DNA from: Fibrobacterota bacterium
GTDB taxonomy: Bacteria; Fibrobacterota; Chitinivibrionia; Chitinivibrionales; Chitinispirillaceae
Assembly (NCBI GenBank): GCA_023436145.1
Contig: JAEZKP010000095.1
Coordinates: 62,001-126,000 of the forward strand
Direction of reading: 5' to 3'
DNA: 64,000 bases
Shown: positions 7,373 through 16,560 of the stretch, piece after piece
How positions within the stretch are numbered: position 1 is the first letter of the stretch
Layout: the number at the start of each line of letters is the position of its first letter
The notes under the pieces: generated by a model
Database searches by the model: none
What the model was told of the DNA's origin: nothing
The model's input: only the letters and a program-made list of their open reading frames with translations
Made by a program: the position numbers and the translations under genes

Positions 7373-9607
7373 ATGAAAACCCATCAGATTAAAAACAAAA
7401 GTTTTAAAAAGCTTCACACAATGGCAGTCTTGCTCTCAGCCACACTTTTTAGTGGATCTGTAAATGCTGACTACAGAACAGTAAATGTCAGTGAAAATAA
7501 AAATCAGATAAGTGTACTGTCTGCCAGTGACAGCGGATGTATAATAGAAATCCAGCTCGGCAGTTTCCAGAGTAAGGAAATAAGCATTGGTAGAGAGGTT
7601 TATAATAAGTTGGATCTGTCGATAGGTTCATTGATTCAGGAAAAGGGGTATCCGGAACTACCCAAAATCTCCCGGAGTATAATCATACCTCAAGGAAAGG
7701 GAGTCTCCTATAAAATAGTGGAACAGCAATTCGAATCATATTCCTTGAAAATTGCTCCTTCAAAAGGGACTCTGATGAGAAATGTTGATCCGGAAAGTGT
7801 AGAGTTTGTTTTTGATCCTGTGTATCAGGATAATAAGTATTATCCTGAAAGCCTGCTTGAAATCGGTGACCCTTATCTTATAAGAGATTTTCGTGGCGTC
7901 AGGATTAATTTTTTCCCCTTCAAATATAATCCAATTTCTGGATCGCTGAGAGTTTACACCAGACTCGTAATCGAATTTAAATTCGCCGGTCAGAACCGGA
8001 CCAACTCGATTGATAATGTAGGTTCCCGGTCAAATAAATACTTTGAGCCTATTCTCAGGAATCATTTTCTGAATTATACACATCAGAAAAGTAACCAGAG
8101 ACTTGTCCAAGAGGAAGGGAAAATGCTGGTGATTGCATATGATGACTTTATGGATGAGGTCCAGCCTCTTGTGCAGCATAAGAATTCAAACGGTTTGCCC
8201 ACTGTACTTATCAGTATGAATGAAGTTGGGACAACGGCAACTGATGTGGACAATTATATTCAGAATTATTATGACAATGATAGCTCCCTGGTTTTTGTTC
8301 TTCTGGTTGGGGATAACGCTCAGATTCCGACCTTTGTGGTTTCTGGTGGAGGATCCGATCCTTCTTATTCCCTGGTCTCTGGATCTGACAACTATCCGGA
8401 TATAATCATCGGAAGGTTTTCAGCTGAAACCAGTGAACAGGTAAACACCATGGTGCAAAGATCCATTAATTACAATAAAAAAGATACATCATTTCATAAC
8501 GCAATCGGAATCGCTTCAAGTCAGGGTACCGGTGACGATGGTGAATATGACTGGGAGCATATGAGAAATATCCGAACTGATCTGCTGAACTGGCACTACA
8601 CAAATGTCGAAGAACTCTACGATGGTTCCCAGGGTGGAGATGATGCTGCTAATAATCCGACCCCTGCCATGATCTCATCCAGTATTAATAATGGTATTTC
8701 TCTGATTAATTATACTGGACATGGAAGTGAAACCTACTGGGTTACTTCCGGATTTTCAATATCTGACGTAAATAATCTGGCTAATGATAATAAATTACCC
8801 TTTATTTTCTCTGTAGCATGTGTAGTGGGGAATTTCACCAACATGACCTGCTTTTCTGAATCCTGGCTGAGAGCTCAAAATCCGATTAACGGTAATCCTA
8901 CAGGAGCAATCGGAATCTACGGATCTTCCATAAATCAATCCTGGGATCCACCCATGGAAGCACAGGATGAATTTAACCGTTTGTTGACTACTGAACAGTA
9001 TGCCACATTTGGTGCTTTGTGTTACAATGGTTCTATCTCTATGATCGATAATTACGGATCAAACGGGGAGACTATGTTTCTTACATGGCACATCTTTGGC
9101 GACCCCTCAATCAATGTAATGCCAGACGATACTATTCCACCACCTCCAAAGCGAAACATTAAAATTCAGTTTATGACTTTTAATAGTTCTGTAATAACAA
9201 ACACTATTTCGGTCAACCTCCGGATATATAATACCGACACTGTTGATATTGATCTGGCCAGTGTAAGCGCTAAGTATTATTATACCTTTGAGGGATCTGC
9301 TCAGAATGAAATCGCTCAGGTTTACTGGTCAGGAATTCTCCCTTCCGGCAGAGATATCACATCTAAAGTTAATACAACAATCGAATCTGCTGATGTCAAT
9401 CGAATCTATAACATCTCATTCGATTCCGATGCAGGGATAATAAAACCCGGAGAATTTGTGGAATGTCAGACCGCCATTCACAAAACAAGCTGGTCTAATT
9501 ATAACCAGTCCAACGATTTCTCATTTGGGGCTGTTACCAGTTATCAGGATTGGCAGAAATTTGCAGGTTTTGTAGATGGCTCTCTGGTATGGGGAACAAC
9601 TCCATAA
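7373..9607 (+). CDS. Secreted gingipain-like cysteine peptidase (family C25)
   Basis: A roughly 744-residue exported protease. The start at 7373 has AAGGA seven bases upstream and gives a signal peptide (positive MKTHQIKNKSFKK stretch, then a hydrophobic core ending SGSVNA); ATG at 7286 would add 29 residues before it. A beta-rich propeptide-like region is followed by the caspase-fold domain: LVFVLLVGDNAQIP, NYTGHGSE with His450, and FSVACVVGNF with Cys483. The 33-residue His-to-Cys spacing equals that of gingipain R (His211/Cys244), supporting an active dyad. Past about residue 590 lies an Ig-like beta domain. The extreme C-terminus lacks the sorting-tail motif seen in the GH10 and GH30 proteins, so its route to the surface is unclear. 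Specificity for Arg or Lys cannot be read here. A terminator follows. Confidence 0.9.
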   Translation: MKTHQIKNKSFKKLHTMAVLLSATLFSGSVNADYRTVNVSENKNQISVLSASDSGCIIEIQLGSFQSKEISIGREVYNKLDLSIGSLIQEKGYPELPKISRSIIIPQGKGVSYKIVEQQFESYSLKIAPSKGTLMRNVDPESVEFVFDPVYQDNKYYPESLLEIGDPYLIRDFRGVRINFFPFKYNPISGSLRVYTRLVIEFKFAGQNRTNSIDNVGSRSNKYFEPILRNHFLNYTHQKSNQRLVQEEGKMLVIAYDDFMDEVQPLVQHKNSNGLPTVLISMNEVGTTATDVDNYIQNYYDNDSSLVFVLLVGDNAQIPTFVVSGGGSDPSYSLVSGSDNYPDIIIGRFSAETSEQVNTMVQRSINYNKKDTSFHNAIGIASSQGTGDDGEYDWEHMRNIRTDLLNWHYTNVEELYDGSQGGDDAANNPTPAMISSSINNGISLINYTGHGSETYWVTSGFSISDVNNLANDNKLPFIFSVACVVGNFTNMTCFSESWLRAQNPINGNPTGAIGIYGSSINQSWDPPMEAQDEFNRLLTTEQYATFGALCYNGSISMIDNYGSNGETMFLTWHIFGDPSINVMPDDTIPPPPKRNIKIQFMTFNSSVITNTISVNLRIYNTDTVDIDLASVSAKYYYTFEGSAQNEIAQVYWSGILPSGRDITSKVNTTIESADVNRIYNISFDSDAGIIKPGEFVECQTAIHKTSWSNYNQSNDFSFGAVTSYQDWQKFAGFVDGSLVWGTTP

Positions 9608-9642
9608 ACACTGTTTCTGCTTATCAGGTAAATTGATTATCT

Positions 9643-9707
9643 GGCAATATGGGAGTGCTGCTAAAATCACTTTTTTTGAGCATTTAGAATCCCATATTGC
9701 CCGTTTT
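9643..9707 (+). terminator. Intrinsic terminator after the C25 peptidase
   Basis: A 12-base perfect inverted repeat (GGCAATATGGGA at 9643-9654, TCCCATATTGCC at 9690-9701) encloses a 35-base loop and is followed by G and six T. The long loop may fold further. Confidence 0.75.
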
Positions 9708-9895
9708 TTAGGGTTCTTAATCAACTCCTTGGATCTCTGTCTTGAAGCTACTTAGTAATGCTCCACTATTGAGATACTGTTTTGAAATGTTTTATCGTTA
9801 CCTCTGGAAAAAAAATAACAAAATGTGTTCATTTTTCCTGGTGTGTGCGTTATAAGGATGGAGATAAGAAATAATCGTTCACCAAAGGAGGTTTT

Positions 9896-10654
9896 ATGCT
9901 TAAAAAAGAACTGGTTCTCTTGCTGATTTTTTTTAGTTTTTCAAGTATCTATGCATGTAAAAATCCGGACAATGTATTCTGTGTAATGTTTAAATTCGAT
10001 TCCAGTTACCAAGTCGATCTTTCCTTGTTTGATGTCATTGGTGAAGCCGGTGTTAACTATCTAAATGACAGTGCCAGCGACAAAGATATCACAATGAGCG
10101 GCTTTAATGACGTCTATTCCTACAGGAGCCATTATAATGACTATGTATTAGTCGAAGTAGCTGCCGGAGGTATAAATTTTATTGTTGATACTGCTGGTGT
10201 AAAAAACGACTCCTTTAATGCTGATTCCTGTGTAAATAAAGAATTTGATTGGTTGAATCTTGTGGGAATTGTTCAAATCAGCAGAGTGGATAGGGAAACA
10301 ATAGCAGCAGCATTCTCTGATGGCTTTGAATCGAAAATCTATTGGACAAAGTGGGATACTACTCTGGGTAGTGACATGGTAGCAGACTCCTCCGGTAGCT
10401 TTTCCAAGGTGAGATGCTCTTCTGAGTATACACTCAAATTCCCGCCTGCACCTCTTGAATATATAACTGGAATTATAAACAACAAACGGATTCCTCCGGA
10501 AAAATCCAGAGTAGGTAAACCAATGCTGGTTGATATACGGGGAAGAAAAATCCAAAGTTCCGGTAATTTAATGGTTAATAAAATCTCTCCTAATGTGATC
10601 ATCCGTTATGATCTCAGCACCGGAGCTGCAAATCGCCAGATAAAATTGTATTGA
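9896..10654 (+). CDS. Secreted or lipid-anchored protein of unknown function
   Basis: I do not recognise this 252-residue protein. It starts after a strong AAAGGAGG site and has a signal peptide with a hydrophobic LLLIFFSFSS core followed by IYAC, which could be a weak lipobox (Cys21) or a signal peptidase I site. The body is rich in Asp, Asn and Ser with alternating beta-strand pattern. Near the C-terminus, GKPMLVDIRGRKI followed by an IIRYDLSTGA motif resembles a shortened beta-rich sorting tail, but the match is loose. It is a monocistronic unit: the upstream peptidase terminator and its own downstream terminator bracket it. Surface location is inferred; no function is assigned. Confidence 0.7.
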   Translation: MLKKELVLLLIFFSFSSIYACKNPDNVFCVMFKFDSSYQVDLSLFDVIGEAGVNYLNDSASDKDITMSGFNDVYSYRSHYNDYVLVEVAAGGINFIVDTAGVKNDSFNADSCVNKEFDWLNLVGIVQISRVDRETIAAAFSDGFESKIYWTKWDTTLGSDMVADSSGSFSKVRCSSEYTLKFPPAPLEYITGIINNKRIPPEKSRVGKPMLVDIRGRKIQSSGNLMVNKISPNVIIRYDLSTGAANRQIKLY

Positions 10655-10693
10655 TGACTATTCTGTTTACGAAAATACCCCTGTCTATATAAG

Positions 10694-10741
10694 GATGTCT
10701 GCCCTTGCACTGCTGTGCAAAGGGCAGGCATCTTCTTTTTG
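10694..10741 (+). terminator. Strong intrinsic terminator
   Basis: GATGTCTGCCCTT-GCAC / TGCT / GTGC-AAAGGGCAGGCATC forms a near-perfect 17-pair stem followed by TTCTTTTT. It closes the secreted-protein gene unit. The remaining 235 bases up to 10977 show no coding potential and presumably hold the promoter of the next gene. Confidence 0.9.
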
Positions 10742-10977
10742 TATTGTTATGTTTATTCCCTTATAAATTGAAATATATGACCTGAGAAATAAAAGAGGAA
10801 AAGTTGTATGAAGCTGTTTTTCAGACACTGTGTTTTTTTTCTACATGAAAACCTTTTAATTGCTTGCAGATAAGATGTACACTATATTTAACCTGAAAAT
10901 GAGTACCTTATTGCAATTGGCTTTCTGGAGTTTTCAGATAGAAATCACGTAAATGCATTTCAGCTCTGGAACGGATA

Positions 10978-11898
10978 ATGAATGATTTTTTTCGGTTTTT
11001 AAATACACTTATTCTTTTATCGATAGCTTTTCCACTTACTATGTTACCTGCCTGTGGTCAAACCAAAAAGGAAGTTGTATTGGTTCTGGGTCCAATCAAT
11101 AACAAAACTCTGAAAAGTGAGTATGACAAACTTAACATAGCACTCAGCAGAACTCTTAATGACCATCCTCTTTTTCCACAAACCATCCTGGATACCATGC
11201 TTTCGATAGATTCTGTTCCTGATGAATCTGCAATACTTCGTGGTCGTGATGCAGATGCCTCATTTATGCTCTGGGGGGAAGTTGATACTTCTGAATATGG
11301 TTTCAGTGTGATTTTGAAAATATTTGACATGTATCAGGCTTCAACTGCTCATATAGGTATGATGTTGCAGGGGAATGAAAAAAAAGATGAAATCGCTCAG
11401 ATACTGCAATCGAAGCTTCTCATGTGGTTACGACGAACAACAATGGTACAATTGATAATTTCTACCACCCCCGGATCTGCAACAGTCCTCCTGGACAACA
11501 AAGAAATCGGAACTACTCCCTTTGAGGGAATGGTTCAACCTGGTACATTCAGCTTAGAGTTGACTAAACGGTCATTTTCTCCAATAAAGATGCCTGTCAG
11601 TTTTATAAGCGGAAACACTTATCAGTATGATTTTACTCTGGGGAAAAATGATTCCGGCAATTATAAGGAAAAACGGTCTGTAAAAAGATTGATAACTATT
11701 TCGTTGCTGTGTGCGGGAGCCGGTGCAGGTGCTCACTATTTTCAGCAACGTTCGATGAGAGAATATAGAACTGCTCTTCCGCCATCTGATTTCAACCGGT
11801 TATACCGTAAAGCGGTTATCTGGAATATCGGAAGAAACACTTTGTTGACTGCTGCTGGTGTGGCAATGAGCGGTATGATTTTAAAAGTAGTGCTGTAA
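10978..11898 (+). CDS. PEGA-domain exported protein
   Basis: A 306-residue protein with an N-terminal signal sequence (hydrophobic LNTLILLSIAFPLTMLPACG; PAC could be a lipoprotein cysteine, though it is not a standard lipobox). Residues about 30-150 form a domain built around VLVLGPINNKTL and a sheet like that of TolB-N or curli-type secretion accessory proteins. A PEGA module follows at about 160-225 (IISTTPGSATVLLDNKEIG, TPFEG, then VQPGTFSLELTK), a beta-sandwich common in surface proteins. The C-terminal third has two weakly hydrophobic Gly/Ala-rich stretches (LCAGAGAGAHYF and LLTAAGVAMSGMIL) that may be membrane helices. The next gene starts within 50 bases, so the two are probably co-transcribed. 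A cell-envelope role is inferred. Confidence 0.75.
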   Translation: MNDFFRFLNTLILLSIAFPLTMLPACGQTKKEVVLVLGPINNKTLKSEYDKLNIALSRTLNDHPLFPQTILDTMLSIDSVPDESAILRGRDADASFMLWGEVDTSEYGFSVILKIFDMYQASTAHIGMMLQGNEKKDEIAQILQSKLLMWLRRTTMVQLIISTTPGSATVLLDNKEIGTTPFEGMVQPGTFSLELTKRSFSPIKMPVSFISGNTYQYDFTLGKNDSGNYKEKRSVKRLITISLLCAGAGAGAHYFQQRSMREYRTALPPSDFNRLYRKAVIWNIGRNTLLTAAGVAMSGMILKVVL

Positions 11899-11943
11899 GC
11901 AGGAATGTATACCTTTTCATTATTTGAGTATAGAACAGATCCG

Positions 11944-13686
11944 ATGTATCAGAAGTTTGCCAGAATGTGTCGTGTAGTGCTGTTGTTGGCAGCTATAAAG
12001 TTTATTTCCGGATGTTTGCACCGGGATAATCCTTATGATCCGGCTAATCCCAATTTTATTATGCCAGAGTTTAGCTGTACTGTTAATTTCATGGATCTGT
12101 CCAGTAATGAAAAAATCAACGATGCAAGACTGATCTTCAGCTATAAACAGATCACGGATACAATTGATACCGATAGCAGCGGCAATGCTCTGATCAGGAT
12201 AAAAGATAATATTGCACAGAATAAAATATCTGTTCAGATCAGAAGCGTAAATACTCCGACGCATCTGTTATCACAACCGCTATACCTTTCTCTATATAGA
12301 GAAGGTAGAGATACGACTGTCTTTCTTGAGAATCGAAATCCTAAAGCTGTTCAATGGGATACCACCAGCATTTTTTGCGATTCCGGCCAGGTACATCTGT
12401 TCTGGTTTACTTGCAATGCTGAAAAATTCTCTTTCTACCGTTTGAACAGATACGATATTTATACTAAAAAAACCGATATACTTGCCCTGTTTTCGGAAAG
12501 AAAAGATACTTTTTTTATAGATTCTGATGTAATAGAAAACAACGTTTATATCTACACTGTTGATGTGGTTTCTACAGACAGCCTGGTTAGTATCGGTAAT
12601 GAATTGCGCATTACTCTGCCTAATCTTGCTCCGGCTCCCACCCGGATTATAACTATCAAGCCAGATTTCTTTATTCAATTACGAATTCTGTGGGAAAAAA
12701 ACAATGACTCCGATTTTTACTGTTACTCAATTTACAGAAGTAAGGATTCTGTTACATTCGATTCCGTTCATTCCATCTATAATCGCAATGATACCAATTG
12801 GCTTGATTCCACCATAAATGAAGCTGGCGTACATTACTATTATTTTATCGTAACGACAGATAAATCGAATATGCAATCAAAAAGTAAAATCATGTCTGGT
12901 GTAAATAAAGTTACGGTCGAGCAGGATCTTGTTTATATTCCAGGCGGTCGCTTTTTTATGGGGAGACAGGGGGCGGGAGTTCCATTAAACGAACAACCTA
13001 TGCGGGAAATGGATATTCCATCTTTTCTGATTGATAGATACGAGGTCACTGCAGGACGGTATTTTCAGTTTCTTAATAATGGTAATGAGGACCGGTATCA
13101 TGTTGGGATGGAAAATATCGGTATTTATCGTAACTCTGATGGACTGACTCTGGATTCGGCTTACAGATATTACCCGGTGAACTGGATCAGCTGGAGTGAT
13201 GCGGATACTTTTTGCAGGTGGGCTGGTGGTAGATTACCTTCAGAGGCACAGTGGGAAAAGGCTGCACGTGGATTTGATAAAAGATTGTACCCCTGGGGAG
13301 ATGATCCCTATCTGGACCAAAATCCCCCCACTTATTACCGGGCTAATTATGTGGTAGGATATGTTGACTCTGATGATTTCGGTTACAAATTTGATGGTGC
13401 TAAACATATCGCACCTGTGGGTAATTATCTGGGGGGGATGTCTTATTATGGGTTATTTGATATGGCTGGAAATGTAAGTGAATGGTGCAATGATTGGTAC
13501 TCAGTTAATACTGTCCAATCTGCACAATCGCCTGGATTCGGGTTGCGAAGAAGCTATCGGGGAGGAAGTTTCAAAAATTATCTTAATGAGCTTACTGTCA
13601 CCTATCGATTCTCTTTAGATCCAACATTGCGTAAAGATGATTTGGGATGTCGCTGCGTTTATGATGCTGATGAATATAAAAAATAG
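11944..13686 (+). CDS. Lipoprotein with fibronectin-like region and formylglycine-enzyme-like (SUMF1) domain lacking the cysteine pair
   Basis: A roughly 580-residue lipoprotein. A start at 11944 puts a basic n-region and hydrophobic stretch directly before the lipobox FISGC; ATG at 11905 adds 13 residues and has a too-close AGGA, so the start is uncertain. The mature end reads Cys-LHRDNPYDPANP. Beta-sandwich, fibronectin-III-like repeats occupy roughly residues 40-320. The C-terminal 250 residues are an FGE/SUMF1 domain: VYIPGGRFFMG, DRYEVTAGRYFQFL, NWISWSDADTFCRWAGG, RLPSEAQWEKAARG, LYPWGDDP, DMAGNVSEWCNDW, YRGGSF and LGCRCVYD. Genuine FGE carries two copper-binding cysteines after RGGSW; here the RGGSFKNYLNELTVTYR stretch has none. 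Sulfatase activation is therefore unlikely; a structural or binding role outside the inner membrane is more plausible. It follows the PEGA gene closely and precedes an ECF sigma gene. Confidence 0.85.
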   Translation: MYQKFARMCRVVLLLAAIKFISGCLHRDNPYDPANPNFIMPEFSCTVNFMDLSSNEKINDARLIFSYKQITDTIDTDSSGNALIRIKDNIAQNKISVQIRSVNTPTHLLSQPLYLSLYREGRDTTVFLENRNPKAVQWDTTSIFCDSGQVHLFWFTCNAEKFSFYRLNRYDIYTKKTDILALFSERKDTFFIDSDVIENNVYIYTVDVVSTDSLVSIGNELRITLPNLAPAPTRIITIKPDFFIQLRILWEKNNDSDFYCYSIYRSKDSVTFDSVHSIYNRNDTNWLDSTINEAGVHYYYFIVTTDKSNMQSKSKIMSGVNKVTVEQDLVYIPGGRFFMGRQGAGVPLNEQPMREMDIPSFLIDRYEVTAGRYFQFLNNGNEDRYHVGMENIGIYRNSDGLTLDSAYRYYPVNWISWSDADTFCRWAGGRLPSEAQWEKAARGFDKRLYPWGDDPYLDQNPPTYYRANYVVGYVDSDDFGYKFDGAKHIAPVGNYLGGMSYYGLFDMAGNVSEWCNDWYSVNTVQSAQSPGFGLRRSYRGGSFKNYLNELTVTYRFSLDPTLRKDDLGCRCVYDADEYKK

Positions 13687-13891
13687 GTTTTTAAAGAGTG
13701 TGTTAAAAAAAAAGTGTTCATCCTGTATTTTGAAATCGTTATATAGTTGGTAACTTTTCAATGCGGTATTCTACCTGCAAAAAGATACCCTGAGTTTGAA
13801 CAAATAACAATATCACCGAAGCTCTCAGGCAGTAAACTTTTGAGCAGGTACGGTTTTTTCGGGTAGCTCTGGAGAGTAGTCTTGTTAATAT

Positions 13892-14494
13892 ATGCAAAAT
13901 TATACGGCTGAAAAGGTTGATCTGGTAAAAAATCTGGAAGATTGGGAGCTGGTACAGAATTTAAAAACTGAAAAAGATCCCTGTTTTTCTGAACTGGTCA
14001 GACGTCACTATGAGCTGGTTGTAAATATTGGGTACCGTTTTTTTTCAGACATTCAGCTTGCCAGAGATAATGCACAAGAGGTATTCCTGAAATTGTATCT
14101 GGAACATGAAAAAATTAAATCCCTGAAGCAACCTTTTGTTCACTGGCTTTGTCGGGTTACTTCTAACAGCTGTAGATCTCTATACAGGAAACGAAGCTGT
14201 GAATTGAGAACTGTGACCGGTGGAAAAGTAGATTTCTGGTATGGAGATATGGAACATCTGATAGATGGTCAGGATTCGGAATCGATTCAGTGTGTAAATG
14301 AAGCCCTGAAAGAAATCGATGCCGATGATCGAATGATTCTTATTTTATCATATATCGCAGAACTGAAAACAAATGAAATTGCGGAGATTGAACAAATACC
14401 TGAGTACACTGTCAGACGAAAAATCAGAAGAGCCGAAAAAAAAATGCATAAACTGATCACCCAGCTTGTATTGGAAGATTATGCAAAAGCATGA
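13892..14494 (+). CDS. ECF-type RNA polymerase sigma factor
   Basis: A 200-residue sigma-70 family protein of the extracytoplasmic-function class. Region 2 is at about residues 30-95 (FSELVRRHYELVVNIGYRFF, DNAQEVFLKLYL, FVHWLCRVTSNSCRSLYRK) and region 4 at about 140-190 (ALKEIDADDRMILILSYI, TNEIAEIEQIPEYTVRRKIRRAEKKM), with a helix-turn-helix that would contact the -35 element. Its 3' end overlaps the next gene by 14 bases; that gene has a membrane segment and FecR-like domain, the usual layout of a sigma/anti-sigma pair. The upstream PEGA and SUMF1-like genes are plausible targets, an inference from neighbourhood only. No clear promoter was identified in the 205 bases before it. Confidence 0.9.
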   Translation: MQNYTAEKVDLVKNLEDWELVQNLKTEKDPCFSELVRRHYELVVNIGYRFFSDIQLARDNAQEVFLKLYLEHEKIKSLKQPFVHWLCRVTSNSCRSLYRKRSCELRTVTGGKVDFWYGDMEHLIDGQDSESIQCVNEALKEIDADDRMILILSYIAELKTNEIAEIEQIPEYTVRRKIRRAEKKMHKLITQLVLEDYAKA

Positions 14495-16091
14495 GCAGCA
14501 AATAAAATCAATACTGGAAAAAGGCTTTTCGCGCCTGGTGCTTGATGAAAAAACTGTTTCCATGGAAGCAGAGCAGATCATTATACGCGCTAAAGAGGTG
14601 CAGTTACAAAGTAAAAGGTATACATTTCCAACTGTGAACAAAAACCTTTTTTATGCAATTGCTGCATTGTTAGTACTCTGCTGCATTCCAGCATTTTTTT
14701 ATTGGAATTTTTTTAAAGGGAATAATTCAGAACTGCTAACCCGGCATATAAAGAGTGATTTAAACCAGGTCACAATTATCTCTGCTGCGGATGATTCATA
14801 TCAACCGAAATCGTGTGAAAATGTCAGAGAAAAGATTGTCACTAATAGCAACTCTCAGCTGTTGCTTGCTGCTGGTATGCGTACACGAGCATTACTTTTT
14901 GAAAAATCATGTATTCAGGTGGAGCAGGCTGATTCAATGAAGACCACTATTAAACTTGATAGAGGATTATTGTCAGTTAATATTGCCGGAGATGGGAAAG
15001 ACACGATATCAGTGATTACCAATCAGGCATCTTTCACTCAAATAGGAACATTTTTTACTATATACACAGATTCTGTCCATGGTTCCGTTTTGCAGGTATA
15101 TCATGGGAAAGTACGGGTACAGGATCGGTTTGGGACAGATTTAATTATTGAGGGAGGCAAAACCTGGAACAGTAACAAGCGGCAAAGCGTTACTGATGCG
15201 GTGCATCTATTTATGAAATCTGAGATCGATCAGGTTTTTAAGGATAACAAGATAGAAAACCGCCTGATCTGGGACCCTGAGGTATTCCTTTCAACCAAAA
15301 AGAAACACAGAGATGATTCAGGAAAAAGGAATTTAAAATATCAGGAGTACAACAGTGATACTTTGACATTAAGAAAGCAAACCCAGACAGATCTTCTCTG
15401 TGACCTGAAAATGCATCTGTCCTCTGAAGATTTCAACTCCGCTGCAGATTGCATTAAGGGACTTCAGAATCCAGTGATTATAGACAGTGTTTATAAACAA
15501 TTGATTAATCTTGCTCAATATAATACTTCTGTCTTCAAATACCATACTGCTCTCAATGTGCTGGATCTTATAATTGAAGGTAAACCATTCGGAGTCAATC
15601 AACGGGAAGCAGCATGGATGCAAGGTTACTTAATTCATAAAGAATACTTGAATTCTCTTCCGCAAAAAAGACTCGAAATGGTTTATAATTACCAACAACT
15701 GTTTCCTGACGGTAAAATGAGCGAGGAAGTAGCCTCCGAAGAAATTCATCTTGGTTTATTACTCAAAAAATATAGCCAGACTATTACTAAAATGGAAAAG
15801 TACATTAAAAAATACCCACACCATTACAATAGTGATTATTATTGTTATCTGCTGGCAAGCCTTATACGGGAAAAAATGCAAAATGAAAAAGATGCACTTA
15901 ATTTCTATAAGGCATATAGAGATAGCTATCCTCATGGGAAATACGAAGAAGATGCATTATATTGGATAATTCAACTCAGTTTATCAAATCGTGATTATGA
16001 AACTGCAGAGAAGATGAAGATCATTTATAAAGAAAAATTTCCCCAGGGAAGGTGGAATAAAGAGGTAAGTGAAATAACCTCTTTGAAATGA
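14481..16091 (+). CDS. FecR-domain membrane protein with C-terminal TPR-like repeats (probable anti-sigma factor)
   Basis: A 536-residue protein starting at the ATG at 14481 (GGAAGA six bases upstream) inside the sigma gene. Residues 1-50 are cytoplasmic and charged; a single membrane span lies at about 55-78 (FYAIAALLVLCCIPAFFYW). A FecR-like domain follows (about 120-240: SQLLLAAGMRTRALLFE, IKLDRGLLSVNI, ISVITNQASFTQIGTFFTIY, VLQVYHGKVRVQD, IIEGGKTW). The last 230 residues are helical repeats with TPR/outer-membrane-assembly character (YNYQQLFPDGKMSEEVA, YRDSYPHGKYEEDALYWI, YKEKFPQGRWNKEV). It probably holds the sigma factor at the membrane and senses an envelope signal through the FecR and TPR parts. 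Fusion of FecR and TPR in one anti-sigma is less usual than the TonB-linked FecR system; no TonB receptor is nearby. Confidence 0.82.
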   Translation: MQKHEQQIKSILEKGFSRLVLDEKTVSMEAEQIIIRAKEVQLQSKRYTFPTVNKNLFYAIAALLVLCCIPAFFYWNFFKGNNSELLTRHIKSDLNQVTIISAADDSYQPKSCENVREKIVTNSNSQLLLAAGMRTRALLFEKSCIQVEQADSMKTTIKLDRGLLSVNIAGDGKDTISVITNQASFTQIGTFFTIYTDSVHGSVLQVYHGKVRVQDRFGTDLIIEGGKTWNSNKRQSVTDAVHLFMKSEIDQVFKDNKIENRLIWDPEVFLSTKKKHRDDSGKRNLKYQEYNSDTLTLRKQTQTDLLCDLKMHLSSEDFNSAADCIKGLQNPVIIDSVYKQLINLAQYNTSVFKYHTALNVLDLIIEGKPFGVNQREAAWMQGYLIHKEYLNSLPQKRLEMVYNYQQLFPDGKMSEEVASEEIHLGLLLKKYSQTITKMEKYIKKYPHHYNSDYYCYLLASLIREKMQNEKDALNFYKAYRDSYPHGKYEEDALYWIIQLSLSNRDYETAEKMKIIYKEKFPQGRWNKEVSEITSLK

Positions 16092-16560
16092 TATTTTCTT
16101 ATATCCGGGAAATGTGTTCTTGATAAAATTACCAATTCAAACTCCAGCTGTTATTTCTTCACAGGAAGTTCTACTGCGTAATTATGTAATCTACTGTGAA
16201 TTCAATGCATTAGAGAATCGAAATTTAGTTTATAACGAAGATTGTTTATGGGTAACTGGTTTGCTGTTGAGACACACGCTCCAGTCTGGGCAAAAGGGAA
16301 TTATGGTTGCAGCTGAGAGTGAGAATAATTTATCAAAATGATAAAAGTAGTATTTGCAAATATATTCGCTGTAGTATATATTAAGAAACATGATGATTGC
16401 TGAAGAATGCTTAACAGCCAAGGAAATATGATCAGCTTACTTTCAGGCTCTGCAAAGCTATCTGCTACTTTTCTGATACCTGATTTTACAAAAATGAAGG
16501 TTAAAAAATACCTATACACAACACACACCTCTTAACACCTTAACTGAATGAGGAGACCTT
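16092..16560. other. Intergenic stretch before the RRM gene
   Basis: About 470 bases with no convincing gene. A GTG-started frame at 16114-16341 (75 codons) lacks a ribosome site and recognisable protein features. The last 60 bases hold the leader of the RNA-binding protein gene, with GAGGAG before its ATG. A long AU-rich leader would fit cold-regulated expression, but nothing specific is visible. Confidence 0.5.

Noticed and set aside
11944..13686. Active sulfatase-maturing formylglycine enzyme
   Set aside because: The cysteine pair is missing and the protein is a predicted lipoprotein.
16114..16341. 75-codon GTG-started gene
   Set aside because: No ribosome site, no recognisable domain and no support from neighbours; listed only as part of the gap.
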